Shown here piece by piece: positions 28,418-37,310 of a stretch of DNA of 64,000 bases. Location of the stretch: contig NZ_JABBYJ010000001.1 in assembly GCF_012932565.1 (NCBI RefSeq), forward strand, positions 1,550,001-1,614,000. Reading direction: 5' to 3'. Within the stretch, counting starts at the first letter, position 1. Each line of letters opens with the position of its first letter. The position numbers were made by a program, and so were the translations under genes. The stretch is from Sneathiella limimaris. Lineage in GTDB: Bacteria > Pseudomonadota > Alphaproteobacteria > Sneathiellales > Sneathiellaceae. A model generated the notes under the pieces. It searched no databases, was not told the DNA's origin, and worked only from the letters and a program-made list of their open reading frames with translations.

Positions 28418-28819
28418 TTATCTGCGATCCGACTTGATAATCTCGGTCATTGTGACACCCAGCCGGTCCTCCACAACAACAACCTCTCCGCGGGCGACAA
28501 GACGGTTGTTGACATAAATATCGATCGCTTCACCGACTTTGCGGTCCAGCTCAACAACGGCCCCCCGGCCGAGTTTTAGAAGCTGGCTGACCTGCATTCT
28601 GGATTTGCCCAGAACAGCAGAAACATGCACTGGAATATCAAACACAGCTTCCAGATCGGCGGCTGTGCGGGCGATATCGGAATCATCCTGAATATCGTGA
28701 TCCTCTGCTCCGTCTTCGGCAGCGGCGTTAGCCCCTTCCTGATCGGCCCCTTCAGCACCTGCCTCGTCCGTAGGCTGGGCGCTCAGATCATCAAGCTCTA
28801 AATCTTCATTATCTGCCAC
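28418..28819 (-). CDS. fliN: Flagellar switch protein FliN
   Basis: A 133-residue protein with an acidic N-terminal tail (~55 residues) and a C-terminal SpoA domain (FDIPVHVSAVLGKSRMQVSQ ... GEAIDIYVNNRLVARGEVVVV). FliN forms the lower C-ring and binds FliH. The acidic extension is common in alphaproteobacteria. fliM is not in the window. Confidence 0.92.
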   Translation of the reverse strand: MADNEDLELDDLSAQPTDEAGAEGADQEGANAAAEDGAEDHDIQDDSDIARTAADLEAVFDIPVHVSAVLGKSRMQVSQLLKLGRGAVVELDRKVGEAIDIYVNNRLVARGEVVVVEDRLGVTMTEIIKSDRR

Positions 28820-28862
28820 TGTTACTCTCCATAACTGTCATAAGCATCTTCCTTCAGGACCC

Positions 28863-29513
28863 TTATGACTTTGCTTCATCTGCCGAATTGACAAATCGGT
28901 GAATGATCTCTTCTAGTTTCTGTGTTGTGTCGGTGACGTCTCTTTCCACGCCGCCATCTGCCCACTCAATGCGGCAGTCACTATCGATTTTTGTATCGTC
29001 CGGTAACAGGATGATATTTCCCTGAAATCCGGATTGTTGGGCCAGGATATCCACTTTCTCGGATAGACTGTTACAAACCTGTTCATTGGCTCTGAGGACA
29101 ATGCGCGGCTCGTCATGTAAATCAGCCAGGCAATCCTGTACCATCTGCAGCACTTCTTGCTCCGGTTGGCGGGCAATTAGGGAAGGGGCCAGTTTCTTGG
29201 CAATGGCAAAGGCAAGGCTAGCGGCCTCGCAGCGAACATTTTCCATCTGTGCCTCATGGGCCTGCGCAAGTTGCTGCAGTTGACTGCTCAGGTCACTCAT
29301 GATTTGGGCAGTTGTCGCTTCAACACTTTGCAGAACCTCTTCCCGGCCGGCAGCTTGTCCGGCGCTATGGGCTTCGGCACATAATCTTTCCTTGTCTTCT
29401 TCCGTGTAGATAGCCGGTGGCAATTCCGGTTCCGGGGCCTCTACTTTTTCAGGCTCCTTCTTAACGGAACTACCGAATTCGGTATCAAACAGGAATTTGG
29501 AAGTTGCACTCAT
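28863..29513 (-). CDS. fliH: Flagellar export ATPase regulator FliH
   Basis: A 216-residue FliH/SctL-type protein. The N-terminal acidic/Pro region is followed by a long helix with glutamines (SDLSSQLQQLAQAHEAQMENV) and a globular C-terminal domain with PEQEVLQMVQDCLADL and CRIEWADGGVERD. It holds FliI at the C-ring through FliN. It sits between fliG and fliN in the classical order. Confidence 0.88.
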   Translation of the reverse strand: MSATSKFLFDTEFGSSVKKEPEKVEAPEPELPPAIYTEEDKERLCAEAHSAGQAAGREEVLQSVEATTAQIMSDLSSQLQQLAQAHEAQMENVRCEAASLAFAIAKKLAPSLIARQPEQEVLQMVQDCLADLHDEPRIVLRANEQVCNSLSEKVDILAQQSGFQGNIILLPDDTKIDSDCRIEWADGGVERDVTDTTQKLEEIIHRFVNSADEAKS

Positions 29514-29524
29514 TACTAACGCCC

Positions 29525-30538
29525 TTAATAAACCAGCTCGTCGTCACCGCCACTGTCAGCGAGCATAATTTCACCTTTATCAGCCAGGTCTTTCGCGATA
29601 TTCACGATTTCCATCTGGGCCTCATCCACATCCCGCAGACGAACCGGACCCAGGGCCTCCATATCCTCGCGAAGGATCTTGGCCGCACGCTCAGACATAT
29701 TGCTGAAGAAAAGGTCCCGAACGGCATCGGAAGCGCCTTTCATGCAAATGCCCAACCGATCCTTGTCCACATTGCGAAGCAGGGTTTGGACACCTGCAGG
29801 ATCGAGTTTGAGAAGATCTTCAAACGTAAACATCAGCGCCTTGATCTTCTCTGCACTGTCGCGGTTCCGCTCTTCCAGGGCGGCAATGAACCGACCTTCA
29901 GTGTTGCGATCAAAATTGTTGAAGATCTCAGCCATCATTTCGTGGCTGTCGCGCTTGTTGGTCTTGGCAAGGTTGCTCATGAACTCGCTGCGAAGTGTAT
30001 CTTCGATCTTGTCCAGAACCTCTTTCTGAACAGATTCCATCTGCAGCATCCGGTTCACCACTTCGAGGGAGAAATCCTCTGGAAGCGTGGAGAGTACCTT
30101 GGCCGCATGATCTGGATTGATCTTGCTCATGACCACAGCCACGGTCTGCGGATATTCGTTTTTCAGATAATTGGCCAGCACCGCTTCGTTCACATTGGCC
30201 AGCTTGTCCCACATGGTCCGACCCGCCGGCCCGCGGATCTCTTCCATGATGTTGTCGACCTTGTCGGAAGGCAGGGCTTTCAGCAGAAGTCGCTCTGTTG
30301 CCTCATATGTGCCGATCAGGTTACCGGTTGAGGAGATGCTGCCAGCAAACTCAACAAACAGGGCTTCCATAACTTCTGAGGACACTGTACCAAGATTCGA
30401 CATGGACTGAGAAATCTCCTTGATTTCCTCTTCATCCAGTCGGCTCCAGATCGGAGCAGCATGTTCTTCCCCAAGCGCCAGCATCATGATGGCCGCTTTG
30501 TCATTTCCAGACAGTTGTTTGATATCTGTGATCGCCAT
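29525..30538 (-). CDS. fliG: Flagellar switch protein FliG
   Basis: A 337-residue three-domain FliG. Features are [20 protein letters not shown] at the start, the middle EHPQ-like region replaced by [20 protein letters not shown] near residue 130, and a C-terminal torque domain with the charged helix [19 protein letters not shown]. It joins the MS-ring (FliF) to the C-ring and contacts MotA. It follows fliF by 14 bases. Confidence 0.95.
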   Translation of the reverse strand: MAITDIKQLSGNDKAAIMMLALGEEHAAPIWSRLDEEEIKEISQSMSNLGTVSSEVMEALFVEFAGSISSTGNLIGTYEATERLLLKALPSDKVDNIMEEIRGPAGRTMWDKLANVNEAVLANYLKNEYPQTVAVVMSKINPDHAAKVLSTLPEDFSLEVVNRMLQMESVQKEVLDKIEDTLRSEFMSNLAKTNKRDSHEMMAEIFNNFDRNTEGRFIAALEERNRDSAEKIKALMFTFEDLLKLDPAGVQTLLRNVDKDRLGICMKGASDAVRDLFFSNMSERAAKILREDMEALGPVRLRDVDEAQMEIVNIAKDLADKGEIMLADSGGDDELVY

Positions 30539-30552
30539 GAGACTTCCCTGGA

Positions 30553-32289
30553 TTACTTATCGTGATAGAGCCAGTTGCGAATGATCGCGACGGCTTCATC
30601 TGGATGTTTTTCAACGATTTCGCCAACCTTATTGAGGGCAGAGGTTTTGACCTGTCCATCAACCTTGGCAATGTCGATCATTTCATCCAGCTCAGATAGG
30701 GTTTCGGATTGCAGGCCAAGATCCTTTTCACCTGCAGGGCCCTCAAGGGCTGCGGTAGTACCGCCGGCGCCGCCCGGTATCTGGGCAACACCTCCACCTG
30801 CTGCTGCGTAGCCTGGCGCACCTGCAATTGCACCGACGGCGCCGCCAGGACCCGCCAAAGCATTACCAGCATCATCTGCGCTTAAAGCCCGTGTTAGCAA
30901 TGGCCGTACGACCAGAAGCAGAGCAAGGATGGCAACGATCGCAAGGACAGCCATCTCACCCATCTTGAACAGGTCGCGTTTGGTGAGGCCCATGAACAGT
31001 TCAATTGTTTCCGGATCTTCCTCAAACTCGACAGGAGCCAATTGCACGAAAGGCATATTGACGACTTCAACAAGGTCACCGCGATCCTCATCGAACCCGA
31101 TTGAGGATTTGACCAATCGGGCGACCTGATCAAGGGCATCCTGATCCAGTGGTTCATAGGTTTGATTGCCATCTGCATCTACCGCGGCACGCCCGTTCAC
31201 CAAAACAGCAACTGTTAGGCGTTGGATAAGACCACTTTCCTGAACCTCTGTGGTGATGGTTTTGGAAATTTCGTAGTTGACTGTCTCTTCGACCCGGTTG
31301 GAGGCACTTTCAGATCCTGCACCCCCTTCTTGAGCTGCTTCTGCTTCTGGAAGGTTGTTGCCAACGGTAACACCTTCAGCGCCCCCTGTTGTATCGGAGG
31401 AAGAGTTACTTTCCTCAACAGTCTGGGTGGAGCGGACAACCTGTCCATCTGGGTCATATGTTTCTGATTTGACCGTTTTCTGGTCAAAGTTCATTTCCGC
31501 ACTGACTTGGGCACGGACATTTCCTTTGCCCAGGGATTGTTCAAGCAAGGCTTCGATTTGTTCACGCAGGCGCGCTTCATAAGAAACCCTCATGAACTCG
31601 CTTTGGCTGCTGAAACCGTTGCCTGGGTTTTCTTTACCATCGCCCCGTGCCAGCAGATTTCCGCGGCTATCGACAATTGAAATCCGGTTCACGGCCAATG
31701 TGGGGACTGCTGCAGCGACCATGTGCTGAATAGAAGCAACTTGGTCTTCGCTGAGACGGCCTTTAAGTTTTAGAACGATTGAGGCAGAGGCTTCCCGTTT
31801 TTCCCGGCTGAAGACCTGCCGTTTTGGCAAGACGATATGAACACGAGCTGTCGAAACATTGTTTAGCGCGCGAATGGTTCGGGACAATTCCCCTTCCAGG
31901 GCGCGCACCAGATTAACATTCTGAACGAAAGCCGTTGTGCCGAAAGCGTCTGAATTATCAAAGATTTCATAGCCAACAGAGCCACCATTTGGCAGGCCAT
32001 CCTGCGCCATGCCCAAGCGGAGTTTATCCACTTGATCGCGCACTACCAAAATATCCCGGCCACCATTCTCAAGTTTGTAGGGAATGTTTTGAGCGTCCAG
32101 CCGGCTGATCACAGCTCCGGAATCCTCTGGTTCCAGATTGCCATAGAGCAGCGCATAGTCTGCGTTTCCAAGCTGCGTGGACATAAACATGATCAGGGCG
32201 ATCAGACCCACGGCGACAGACCCCAGTATGGCGAGCCTGATAGTACCGAGGTTCTGTAGAAGCTGACTTAATCCGTTCACGATCGACAC
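30553..32289 (-). CDS. fliF: Flagellar MS-ring protein FliF
   Basis: A 578-residue protein with an N-terminal transmembrane helix (~25-45), the YscJ/FliF ring-building motifs ([18 protein letters not shown]), a periplasmic Ser/Gly/Glu-rich insertion (~300-340) and a second transmembrane helix (~445-470). A Gly/Ala-rich cytosolic linker leads to the FliG-binding tail ([14 protein letters not shown]). It is the first gene of the nine-gene flagellar operon reading toward flhG, and a CtrA-type site lies about 65 bases upstream. Confidence 0.95.
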   Translation of the reverse strand: MSIVNGLSQLLQNLGTIRLAILGSVAVGLIALIMFMSTQLGNADYALLYGNLEPEDSGAVISRLDAQNIPYKLENGGRDILVVRDQVDKLRLGMAQDGLPNGGSVGYEIFDNSDAFGTTAFVQNVNLVRALEGELSRTIRALNNVSTARVHIVLPKRQVFSREKREASASIVLKLKGRLSEDQVASIQHMVAAAVPTLAVNRISIVDSRGNLLARGDGKENPGNGFSSQSEFMRVSYEARLREQIEALLEQSLGKGNVRAQVSAEMNFDQKTVKSETYDPDGQVVRSTQTVEESNSSSDTTGGAEGVTVGNNLPEAEAAQEGGAGSESASNRVEETVNYEISKTITTEVQESGLIQRLTVAVLVNGRAAVDADGNQTYEPLDQDALDQVARLVKSSIGFDEDRGDLVEVVNMPFVQLAPVEFEEDPETIELFMGLTKRDLFKMGEMAVLAIVAILALLLVVRPLLTRALSADDAGNALAGPGGAVGAIAGAPGYAAAGGGVAQIPGGAGGTTAALEGPAGEKDLGLQSETLSELDEMIDIAKVDGQVKTSALNKVGEIVEKHPDEAVAIIRNWLYHDK

Positions 32290-32352
32290 CTTTAAAGCAA
32301 AAAGTACAAGTTAGAACACTGTCCGATGAGACCGTAATCTAACGACTTGTTA

Positions 32353-32367
32353 TAAACAGAAGGTTAA
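32353..32367. promoter_or_regulatory. Putative CtrA site upstream of fliF
   Basis: Read on the minus strand: TTAACCTTCTGTTTA, i.e. TTAA-N7-TTTA with one mismatch from the CtrA consensus, 64 bases before the fliF start. This is the expected place for class II flagellar control. A weaker two-mismatch match begins at 32340. Confidence 0.5.
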
Positions 32368-32441
32368 CGACCGGCAATATTTGCCGAGTTTTAGGAAAAA
32401 ATTGCCTATTTTTAGGAAGTCATTGAATTAGAAAAAGAAAA

Positions 32442-32478
32442 TAAAAAAGCGATTTGGCGGGTTTCAGGCCAAATCGCT
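32442..32478 (-). terminator. Terminator after sciP
   Basis: On the minus strand a perfect 11-bp stem AGCGATTTGGC / GCCAAATCGCT with a 9-base loop is followed by TTTTTTATTTTC. It closes the sciP transcript before the fliF promoter region. The 32290-32534 gap holds only this and the CtrA-type site. Confidence 0.85.
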
Positions 32479-32534
32479 GCGCGAAAAGTCAGTTTTTAGG
32501 GTGTGATATTTTTGACTCGTTTCCCTAAAAAAAG

Positions 32535-32834
32535 TTAATTTTCAAATTCTGGAGGGCTCGGAGGCCGGTATTGCTGGATCCGGGTGGTCCGAAGTCCGGG
32601 CAAACCGTGCTTGTCGATTGCCTTTTGCCAGGAAAGGAATTCTTCGACTGACAACTTATACATTGTGCAGGCTTCATCCAGGCTGATCAGGCCACCGCGA
32701 ACGGCTTGGACAACCTCGGCCTTGCGACGGATCACCCAGCGCTTGGTGTCTCTTGGTGGCAAATCATCAACGGTCATCGGCTTGCCATCGAGGCCGATGA
32801 TTTTACTGGTTCTTTGTTCTGATAAGGGCTGCAT
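32535..32834 (-). CDS. sciP: CtrA-inhibitory protein SciP (DUF1153)
   Basis: A 99-residue helix-turn-helix protein with the near-invariant DUF1153 core: TKRWVIRRKAEVVQAVRGGL, ISLDEACTMYKLSVEEFLSW and KHGLPGLRTTRIQQY. SciP binds CtrA and blocks activation of CtrA-dependent flagellar and pilus promoters in Caulobacter. In that organism sciP is itself CtrA-activated, which fits the CtrA-type box 62 bases upstream here. The position between fliF and flgE is flagellar context. The C-terminal PPSPPEFEN tail extends past the usual end. Confidence 0.93.
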   Translation of the reverse strand: MQPLSEQRTSKIIGLDGKPMTVDDLPPRDTKRWVIRRKAEVVQAVRGGLISLDEACTMYKLSVEEFLSWQKAIDKHGLPGLRTTRIQQYRPPSPPEFEN

Positions 32835-32895
32835 TATGGTGCTACCTTACTCCAACTCGTAATCTTTGCTGAGATCGGATAGTAGCGCCGGTAAT

Positions 32896-32911
32896 TTAAC
32901 AAACTGCTAAA
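32896..32911. promoter_or_regulatory. Putative CtrA site upstream of sciP
   Basis: TTAACAAACTGCTAAA matches TTAA-N7-TTAA with one mismatch (CTAA), 62 bases before the sciP start. A second TTAA lies at 32930. Confidence 0.6.
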
Positions 32912-32954
32912 GCCGATGGTTAATTTTATCTTTCGGCAAAAAAAGGCAGAAATT

Positions 32955-32982
32955 CCCGACCAAAAGCAGCATTTTGGCCGGG
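32955..32982 (-). terminator. Hairpin after flgE
   Basis: An 11-bp stem CCCGACCAAAA / TTTTGGCCGGG (one G-T type mismatch) about 32 bases after the flgE stop. On the minus strand a T-run comes only about 10 bases after the stem, so it is an imperfect terminator. Confidence 0.4.
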
Positions 32983-33013
32983 AAAAAAGGAGTATTTTCA
33001 GTTACTTAAGAAT

Positions 33014-34342
33014 TTATCGCTTAATTCGGATAAGTTCTTCAAGCATTTCGTCTGCAGTGGTGATGATCTTACTTGCAGCTGAATAGGAGCGCTGGGTTAC
33101 AATCATCTTTGTAAATTCGTTTGCAATATCCACTGTCGAAGCCTCGGTCGCCGAACTAATGACTCGGCCAGCGCCGCCAATGGTTGCCTCCCTGAGGGAA
33201 AATGTTCCAGATTCAGGGGTTTCATCATAGGCGTTACCGTCCAAGTTGCCCATTTCGTTAGGGTTCGGGAAGGTCGCGACCGGGATTTTGTAGATATATT
33301 TTGATGTACCGTTGTCAAACTTGGCAATCACGTTTCCTTCTTCGTCAATAAAGACAGAGTTGAAGGAGCCAAACAAGGCACCGTTCACTTCTGAAGAAAC
33401 CAGTTCAGAGTTACCGGCGAAATGTGTAAATCCGTCAGATTGATCATCCGTACCAAAATCAAGGGTCAAGGCTTGTGGAGTCTCAATACCCAGTGTTGCA
33501 GCCCATGGAATGTTAATGGTGTTGGTCTGGGTCGTTGCGCCTGAAGACAGATCTATCGTGCCGTCTGTATTAAAGGCAACAATTTCAGTTGAAAGAACGT
33601 CTTCATTACCATCCGCATCAAGGTCGGCGGTAATTTCAAGCGTCCATTCGTTTGGCGTGACACCCGTGCCGGTTTTCAGGAAGTTGAAGGTAACGGAATG
33701 AGCCGCACCTACACTATCATAAATCTGGAAGGACCGTGCAAAGTGAGGCGTTGTTGTGCCATTGGCCATATCACCAGCGACATAACCAGCACCAAATGTA
33801 GCCTGCTCTTTCGCCAGGTTAGCTTTCAACTCAATCGTTGTGGTTGGCTCAGCGTTACCGGTCAGGCCTGAAATATTAACAGGCTCCAGTGCTGCCAAGT
33901 CAGATTGGTTGGTTGGAATATTTCCGTCCGGATCAATCGCCCAACCTTGCAGATAATATCCTTGTGCATTACGCAGAAGGCCTGTTTCATCCGGCTCAAA
34001 AGTTCCTGCACGGGTGAACAGGTAGTTACCGCCTGATGCGGTTGGATCACTTTGGGTGTGCACAACGAAGAACCCGTTGCCCGCGATTGCCATATGTGTG
34101 TCGGCATCCGCTGCTGTGATCAAACCTTGTGTATCAACCCGCTGGCTTGGGTGAACAATCACACCACCAGGGGAATAAGTTGTGTTGGTTGTACTTTCTG
34201 TCACCAGGGTGGAGAAAACCGCCCGAGTGTCTTTGTAACCAATTGTGCTACTGTTTGAGATGTTATCAGAGATAATGCCCATTGACATGGACTGGGCTGC
34301 TAGGCCCGATACCCCGGAGAACATTGCTGCTGTAAGACTCAT
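33014..34342 (-). CDS. flgE: Flagellar hook protein FlgE
   Basis: A 442-residue axial protein. The N-terminal rod-like motif is MFSGVSGLAAQSMSMGIISDNISNSSTIGYKDTR in part, and the C-terminal heptad helix has NEFTKMIVTQRSYSAASKIITTADEML, both typical of FlgE, with the hook D1/D2 domains between. It forms the hook after export. It lies 62 bases downstream of flgD and is the last gene of the fliK-flgD-flgE unit. Confidence 0.95.
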   Translation of the reverse strand: MSLTAAMFSGVSGLAAQSMSMGIISDNISNSSTIGYKDTRAVFSTLVTESTTNTTYSPGGVIVHPSQRVDTQGLITAADADTHMAIAGNGFFVVHTQSDPTASGGNYLFTRAGTFEPDETGLLRNAQGYYLQGWAIDPDGNIPTNQSDLAALEPVNISGLTGNAEPTTTIELKANLAKEQATFGAGYVAGDMANGTTTPHFARSFQIYDSVGAAHSVTFNFLKTGTGVTPNEWTLEITADLDADGNEDVLSTEIVAFNTDGTIDLSSGATTQTNTINIPWAATLGIETPQALTLDFGTDDQSDGFTHFAGNSELVSSEVNGALFGSFNSVFIDEEGNVIAKFDNGTSKYIYKIPVATFPNPNEMGNLDGNAYDETPESGTFSLREATIGGAGRVISSATEASTVDIANEFTKMIVTQRSYSAASKIITTADEMLEELIRIKR

Positions 34343-34404
34343 TTCTTTACTCCTTTAATCAGGTCTGCTCCGGTTAAAGAGGCAGACAGGTTACTAATTA
34401 CGCT

Positions 34405-35106
34405 TTACGCGCCGTCAGTATCAGTGTTCGCGACCTCAACAGTCGTGATATTTGCAAGTCCAAGTGGGACCCCGCCCACCATAAGGACCGGTTGTCCATC
34501 GATTGTTTCTACTTTGCTGGCCAGCCCTTTAAAGCTGTAGTTCACATCTACCTGGCTGCCACCGTCGGTCTTGGCATCTACCACCAAATAGTAAGCCCCT
34601 TCAGGAGCCTGGCCGCCATTAACCAGCGATCCATCCCACGTAAAAGTTTGGTCGCCCTTACCAAGTGTGCCTGCACTTTCCGTATGAACTTTGTTTCCGG
34701 CTTTGTCATAGATTGAGTAGGTCACCTCATCTGCAGTTGTCTGCAGATTGATGTTCCAGGCCGCGCCTTCACCATCCAATTTGGCCACGTTCAGATCAGT
34801 ACCAACCGTCTTGCCAAGATAGCTGATCAGGGTTGTCGCCTCATTGTTCTGCTGGCTGATGGATTGCAGTTGGATCAGGGCTTCCAGATGCTGGTTTGTC
34901 GCAATGGACTGCTCAACCCCGGTGAAGGAGACCAATTGATTTGTGAATTCGTTGGAATCCGTCGGGTTTAGCGGGTCCTGGTTCTGCAACTGGGTGGTCA
35001 GCATGGTCAGGAAGTCGTCAAAATTATCGGCTAGGTTCACCGCAGATTTATTGGCGGTGCTATCTGCCTTATAATATTGAGCATTTGCTTCTTCGATATT
35101 CATCAC
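34405..35106 (-). CDS. flgD: Flagellar hook-capping protein FlgD
   Basis: A 233-residue protein. The N-terminal FlgD motif is DDFLTMLTTQLQNQDPLNPTD (~30-50) with EFTNQLVSFTGVEQSIATNQ following, then Ig-like and Tudor-like domains. It forms a transient cap for FlgE polymerisation. It lies between fliK and flgE in one direction. Confidence 0.94.
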   Translation of the reverse strand: MMNIEEANAQYYKADSTANKSAVNLADNFDDFLTMLTTQLQNQDPLNPTDSNEFTNQLVSFTGVEQSIATNQHLEALIQLQSISQQNNEATTLISYLGKTVGTDLNVAKLDGEGAAWNINLQTTADEVTYSIYDKAGNKVHTESAGTLGKGDQTFTWDGSLVNGGQAPEGAYYLVVDAKTDGGSQVDVNYSFKGLASKVETIDGQPVLMVGGVPLGLANITTVEVANTDTDGA

Positions 35107-35122
35107 ATTACTCCTTCAAGGG

Positions 35123-36787
35123 TCAGACCTGGATATCCAGACCACTGTCTGATCCTGCCGCATTTGAATAGGCTGCTGTTTCCAGTGCCATTTCTTCATC
35201 AGCGGCTTCTGAATTGAGTGGTGAACCACCAGCAAACTGCTGATTGGCATCACCCTGATCGTTGCCCTGGTTCAAAGTGAAGTTCAGGCTGTCAGAGCCT
35301 GTTTTGAAACCTGCATCCTGCAGAGCTTTTGCCAGTTGGTTAGCGTCCTGACGCAGAGTTTCCAGGCTGTCTGGGTTGTCTGCGGAAATAACCGCCATGA
35401 CCCGTCCGTCATGACCCAGTTCCATCTTTACGTCGACCCGACCCAGCTCCGCAGGGTTCAGTTGAACCTTGATCTGATCAACCCCATCCTTGGCAGCTTT
35501 GCTCAGCTGGGCAGAGACTTGCTCAGCAGGACTTCCAGCCTGGGCTGTTGCCCTGTTGGCCTGAGTTGCCTGGCTGGCTGAACTGCTGCTGGTTGAATCA
35601 ACGCCAGCGATTGCAGCGCCTGGGGCGGCAGTGGAGCTCGTCACGGCGTTCGTGTCTGTCTGCACTTGTGGTGTCAGCAAGGAGGTCGCCAAATCACCGT
35701 TTGGAATGATGATCGGTGTCTCAGCCTGTTGGGCTGACTGGGTGACCATTGCGATTGCAGTGTCAGCTTTTGGAGCCGATGCTGCTGCGGATTGCTGAGT
35801 TGCGGCAGTGCTGGCTTGTAGTGTATTTCCACCACTGACCATGGATCCAGCAGACGCGGTTGCTGTGCCAGTCTTGGCGGCCGAGGCTACTGTAATCTTG
35901 CCCTTGCCGCTGGCCAGCATTTCAGAAATCTTGGCGGAAAGGACCTCTTTCTCGGTCATCTTTGCCATTTCATCCTGCCGCATTTTTTCAAGCGGATTGA
36001 CAGTTTGTGCCTGGTTGGCTGTTTTTGACTGAACTTCCTCAGTCTGTGTCATGTTGGTTGCCGCCGCCTGAGCAGGCGTATTGTTCTTTGCCTTTGCAGC
36101 GGTATCCGCAACCTGACCATTCTCGCCTTTGGTTACTTGTTTACCCACTGCTGTAGCGGCTGCTGTTGCGGCTGGTGTGCTGGACGCTGCCGCAGTCGCT
36201 GATTTTGGATCAGCGCTTTGCTTTTGGCTAGCGGCTGCAATGGCAGCACCGGCTTGTTCAGCTGCCTGGCCGCTTGTTCTGGTGGCTGCATTCTCAAGAC
36301 CTACTTCTTTAGTGGTGCCTGAAACATTACCTGTTTCACCTTCACCAGAAGCTGCTTCGGCGTTTGCACTCTTCGATTTCGGGTCCGCCACAGATGTCGC
36401 TGCAGTTTCATCTGCAGTGGTGCTGCCAGTGGTCACTGCTGCTGTAGCCTCACCATCACCCTTGGGCGTTGTTACCTGGCTTGCTGCTGCCGGAACCTGT
36501 TGAGGAGCGACGGTAACTGTCTCAGTGCTGTCAGCGGCAACTGCTGGTTTGTCGGAGTAGGTATCGTCGTTCTGCTCAGCAGTATCCGTATCCTCTACTC
36601 GGTCATCATCGTGATCGTTGACATCATCGACATCCTCGCGGGCTTTGACCTTTTCTTCGGGTTCTGGACGCTCGGCGCGATCTGCATCGGCAAGGTGCCG
36701 GGCGAAATCGTCCTTGGCTTCATCCTTAAAGGTTGGGCCCCAGTTAAAGGACTTGTCGGTATCATGTCTGACTTGTGATACATCCAT
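35123..36787 (-). CDS. fliK: Flagellar hook-length control protein FliK
   Basis: A 554-residue protein. A long Ala/Thr/Ser/Gln-rich, highly acidic region (~1-420) acts as the ruler. The Flg_hook C-terminal domain (~425-520) has QIKVQLNPAELGRVDVKMEL and LETLRQDANQLAKALQDAG. It measures the hook and switches export specificity through FlhB. I use ATG 36787, which has GTGAG about 10 bases upstream and a reasonable 44-base leader from the sigma54 site. GTG 36814 is also in frame. Confidence 0.9.
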   Translation of the reverse strand: MDVSQVRHDTDKSFNWGPTFKDEAKDDFARHLADADRAERPEPEEKVKAREDVDDVNDHDDDRVEDTDTAEQNDDTYSDKPAVAADSTETVTVAPQQVPAAASQVTTPKGDGEATAAVTTGSTTADETAATSVADPKSKSANAEAASGEGETGNVSGTTKEVGLENAATRTSGQAAEQAGAAIAAASQKQSADPKSATAAASSTPAATAAATAVGKQVTKGENGQVADTAAKAKNNTPAQAAATNMTQTEEVQSKTANQAQTVNPLEKMRQDEMAKMTEKEVLSAKISEMLASGKGKITVASAAKTGTATASAGSMVSGGNTLQASTAATQQSAAASAPKADTAIAMVTQSAQQAETPIIIPNGDLATSLLTPQVQTDTNAVTSSTAAPGAAIAGVDSTSSSSASQATQANRATAQAGSPAEQVSAQLSKAAKDGVDQIKVQLNPAELGRVDVKMELGHDGRVMAVISADNPDSLETLRQDANQLAKALQDAGFKTGSDSLNFTLNQGNDQGDANQQFAGGSPLNSEAADEEMALETAAYSNAAGSDSGLDIQV

Positions 36788-36840
36788 TGATTTAATCTCA
36801 CTTATGTATTTCACGAACCTATTGCGGTTTGCCCCATACC

Positions 36841-36857
36841 AAGCAAAAGGCGGGCCA
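36841..36857 (-). promoter_or_regulatory. Sigma54-type promoter upstream of fliK
   Basis: On the minus strand TGGCCCGCCTTTTGCTT keeps the invariant GG-N10-GC spacing of the -24/-12 consensus (TGGCACG-N4-TTGCT), with one mismatch in the first block. The predicted start of transcription is near 36831, just before fliK. FlbD is the obvious activator. Confidence 0.65.
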
Positions 36858-37088
36858 GTTTTTCAAAAAAAATAAAAATCAATAAAATCAATGGTTTGTG
36901 CGTTGTTGGGCATATCAAGGTTCGGTGGGTCTAGTCGGTTCAGGCAATTTCTGCCAGCTCCACGAGTCCCTTTCTTGCCTAGGGTGGCAAAAACCGTCTT
37001 TCAGGGTGACCACCAGAGGGGGCTTCTCTTCGGAAAACTGGTTACACTTTATAATAGGGGGATCTTTTCAGGCTCAGTTTCGAGGAGT

Positions 37089-37104
37089 TGGCATCCATAT
37101 TGCA
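37089..37104 (+). promoter_or_regulatory. Sigma54-type promoter upstream of flgK
   Basis: TGGCATCCATATTGCA matches TGGCACG-N4-TTGCA with two mismatches and exact GG-N10-GC spacing. Predicted transcription starts near 37115, giving an unusually long leader of about 195 bases before flgK. Confidence 0.6.
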
Positions 37105-37122
37105 TAGTATGGGGTGAGATTA

Positions 37123-37164
37123 ATGTCAGTTGTGGCATGTCCAGTTGAAAATATAGGTCTCTAA
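37123..37164 (+). CDS. Possible 13-codon leader peptide before flgK
   Basis: ATG 37123 follows GGGGTGAG at a good distance and encodes 13 residues (MSVVACPVENIGL) ending in TAA. It lies in the long leader between the sigma54-type site and flgK. The only support is the ribosome site and position, so chance is a real possibility. Confidence 0.25.
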   Translation: MSVVACPVENIGL

Positions 37165-37310
37165 AATCTATTAAGGTCAGTATTTTCAATTAGTTAAAGC
37201 AGTTTTCAGGATTGTGGAGAGATCGGAAAAAACTGCCTTTTAGACAGGTTACAAAGAGTAACCCGGCGAAAACTGCCCATAGGCTGAAGCCAGGTTAAGT
37301 GGAGAAGAAC

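Larger units (their letters stand above)
36858..37310. other. Divergent intergenic region between fliK and flgK
   Basis: About 450 bases. It holds the sigma54-type site for flgK at 37089 and a short leader reading frame at 37123. Imperfect repeats of ACTGCC occur at 37230 and 37270. I see no further gene. Confidence 0.5.

Noticed and set aside
29504-30331. 275-codon open frame antisense to fliG
   Set aside because: Shadow of fliG; the encoded protein has no recognisable motif.
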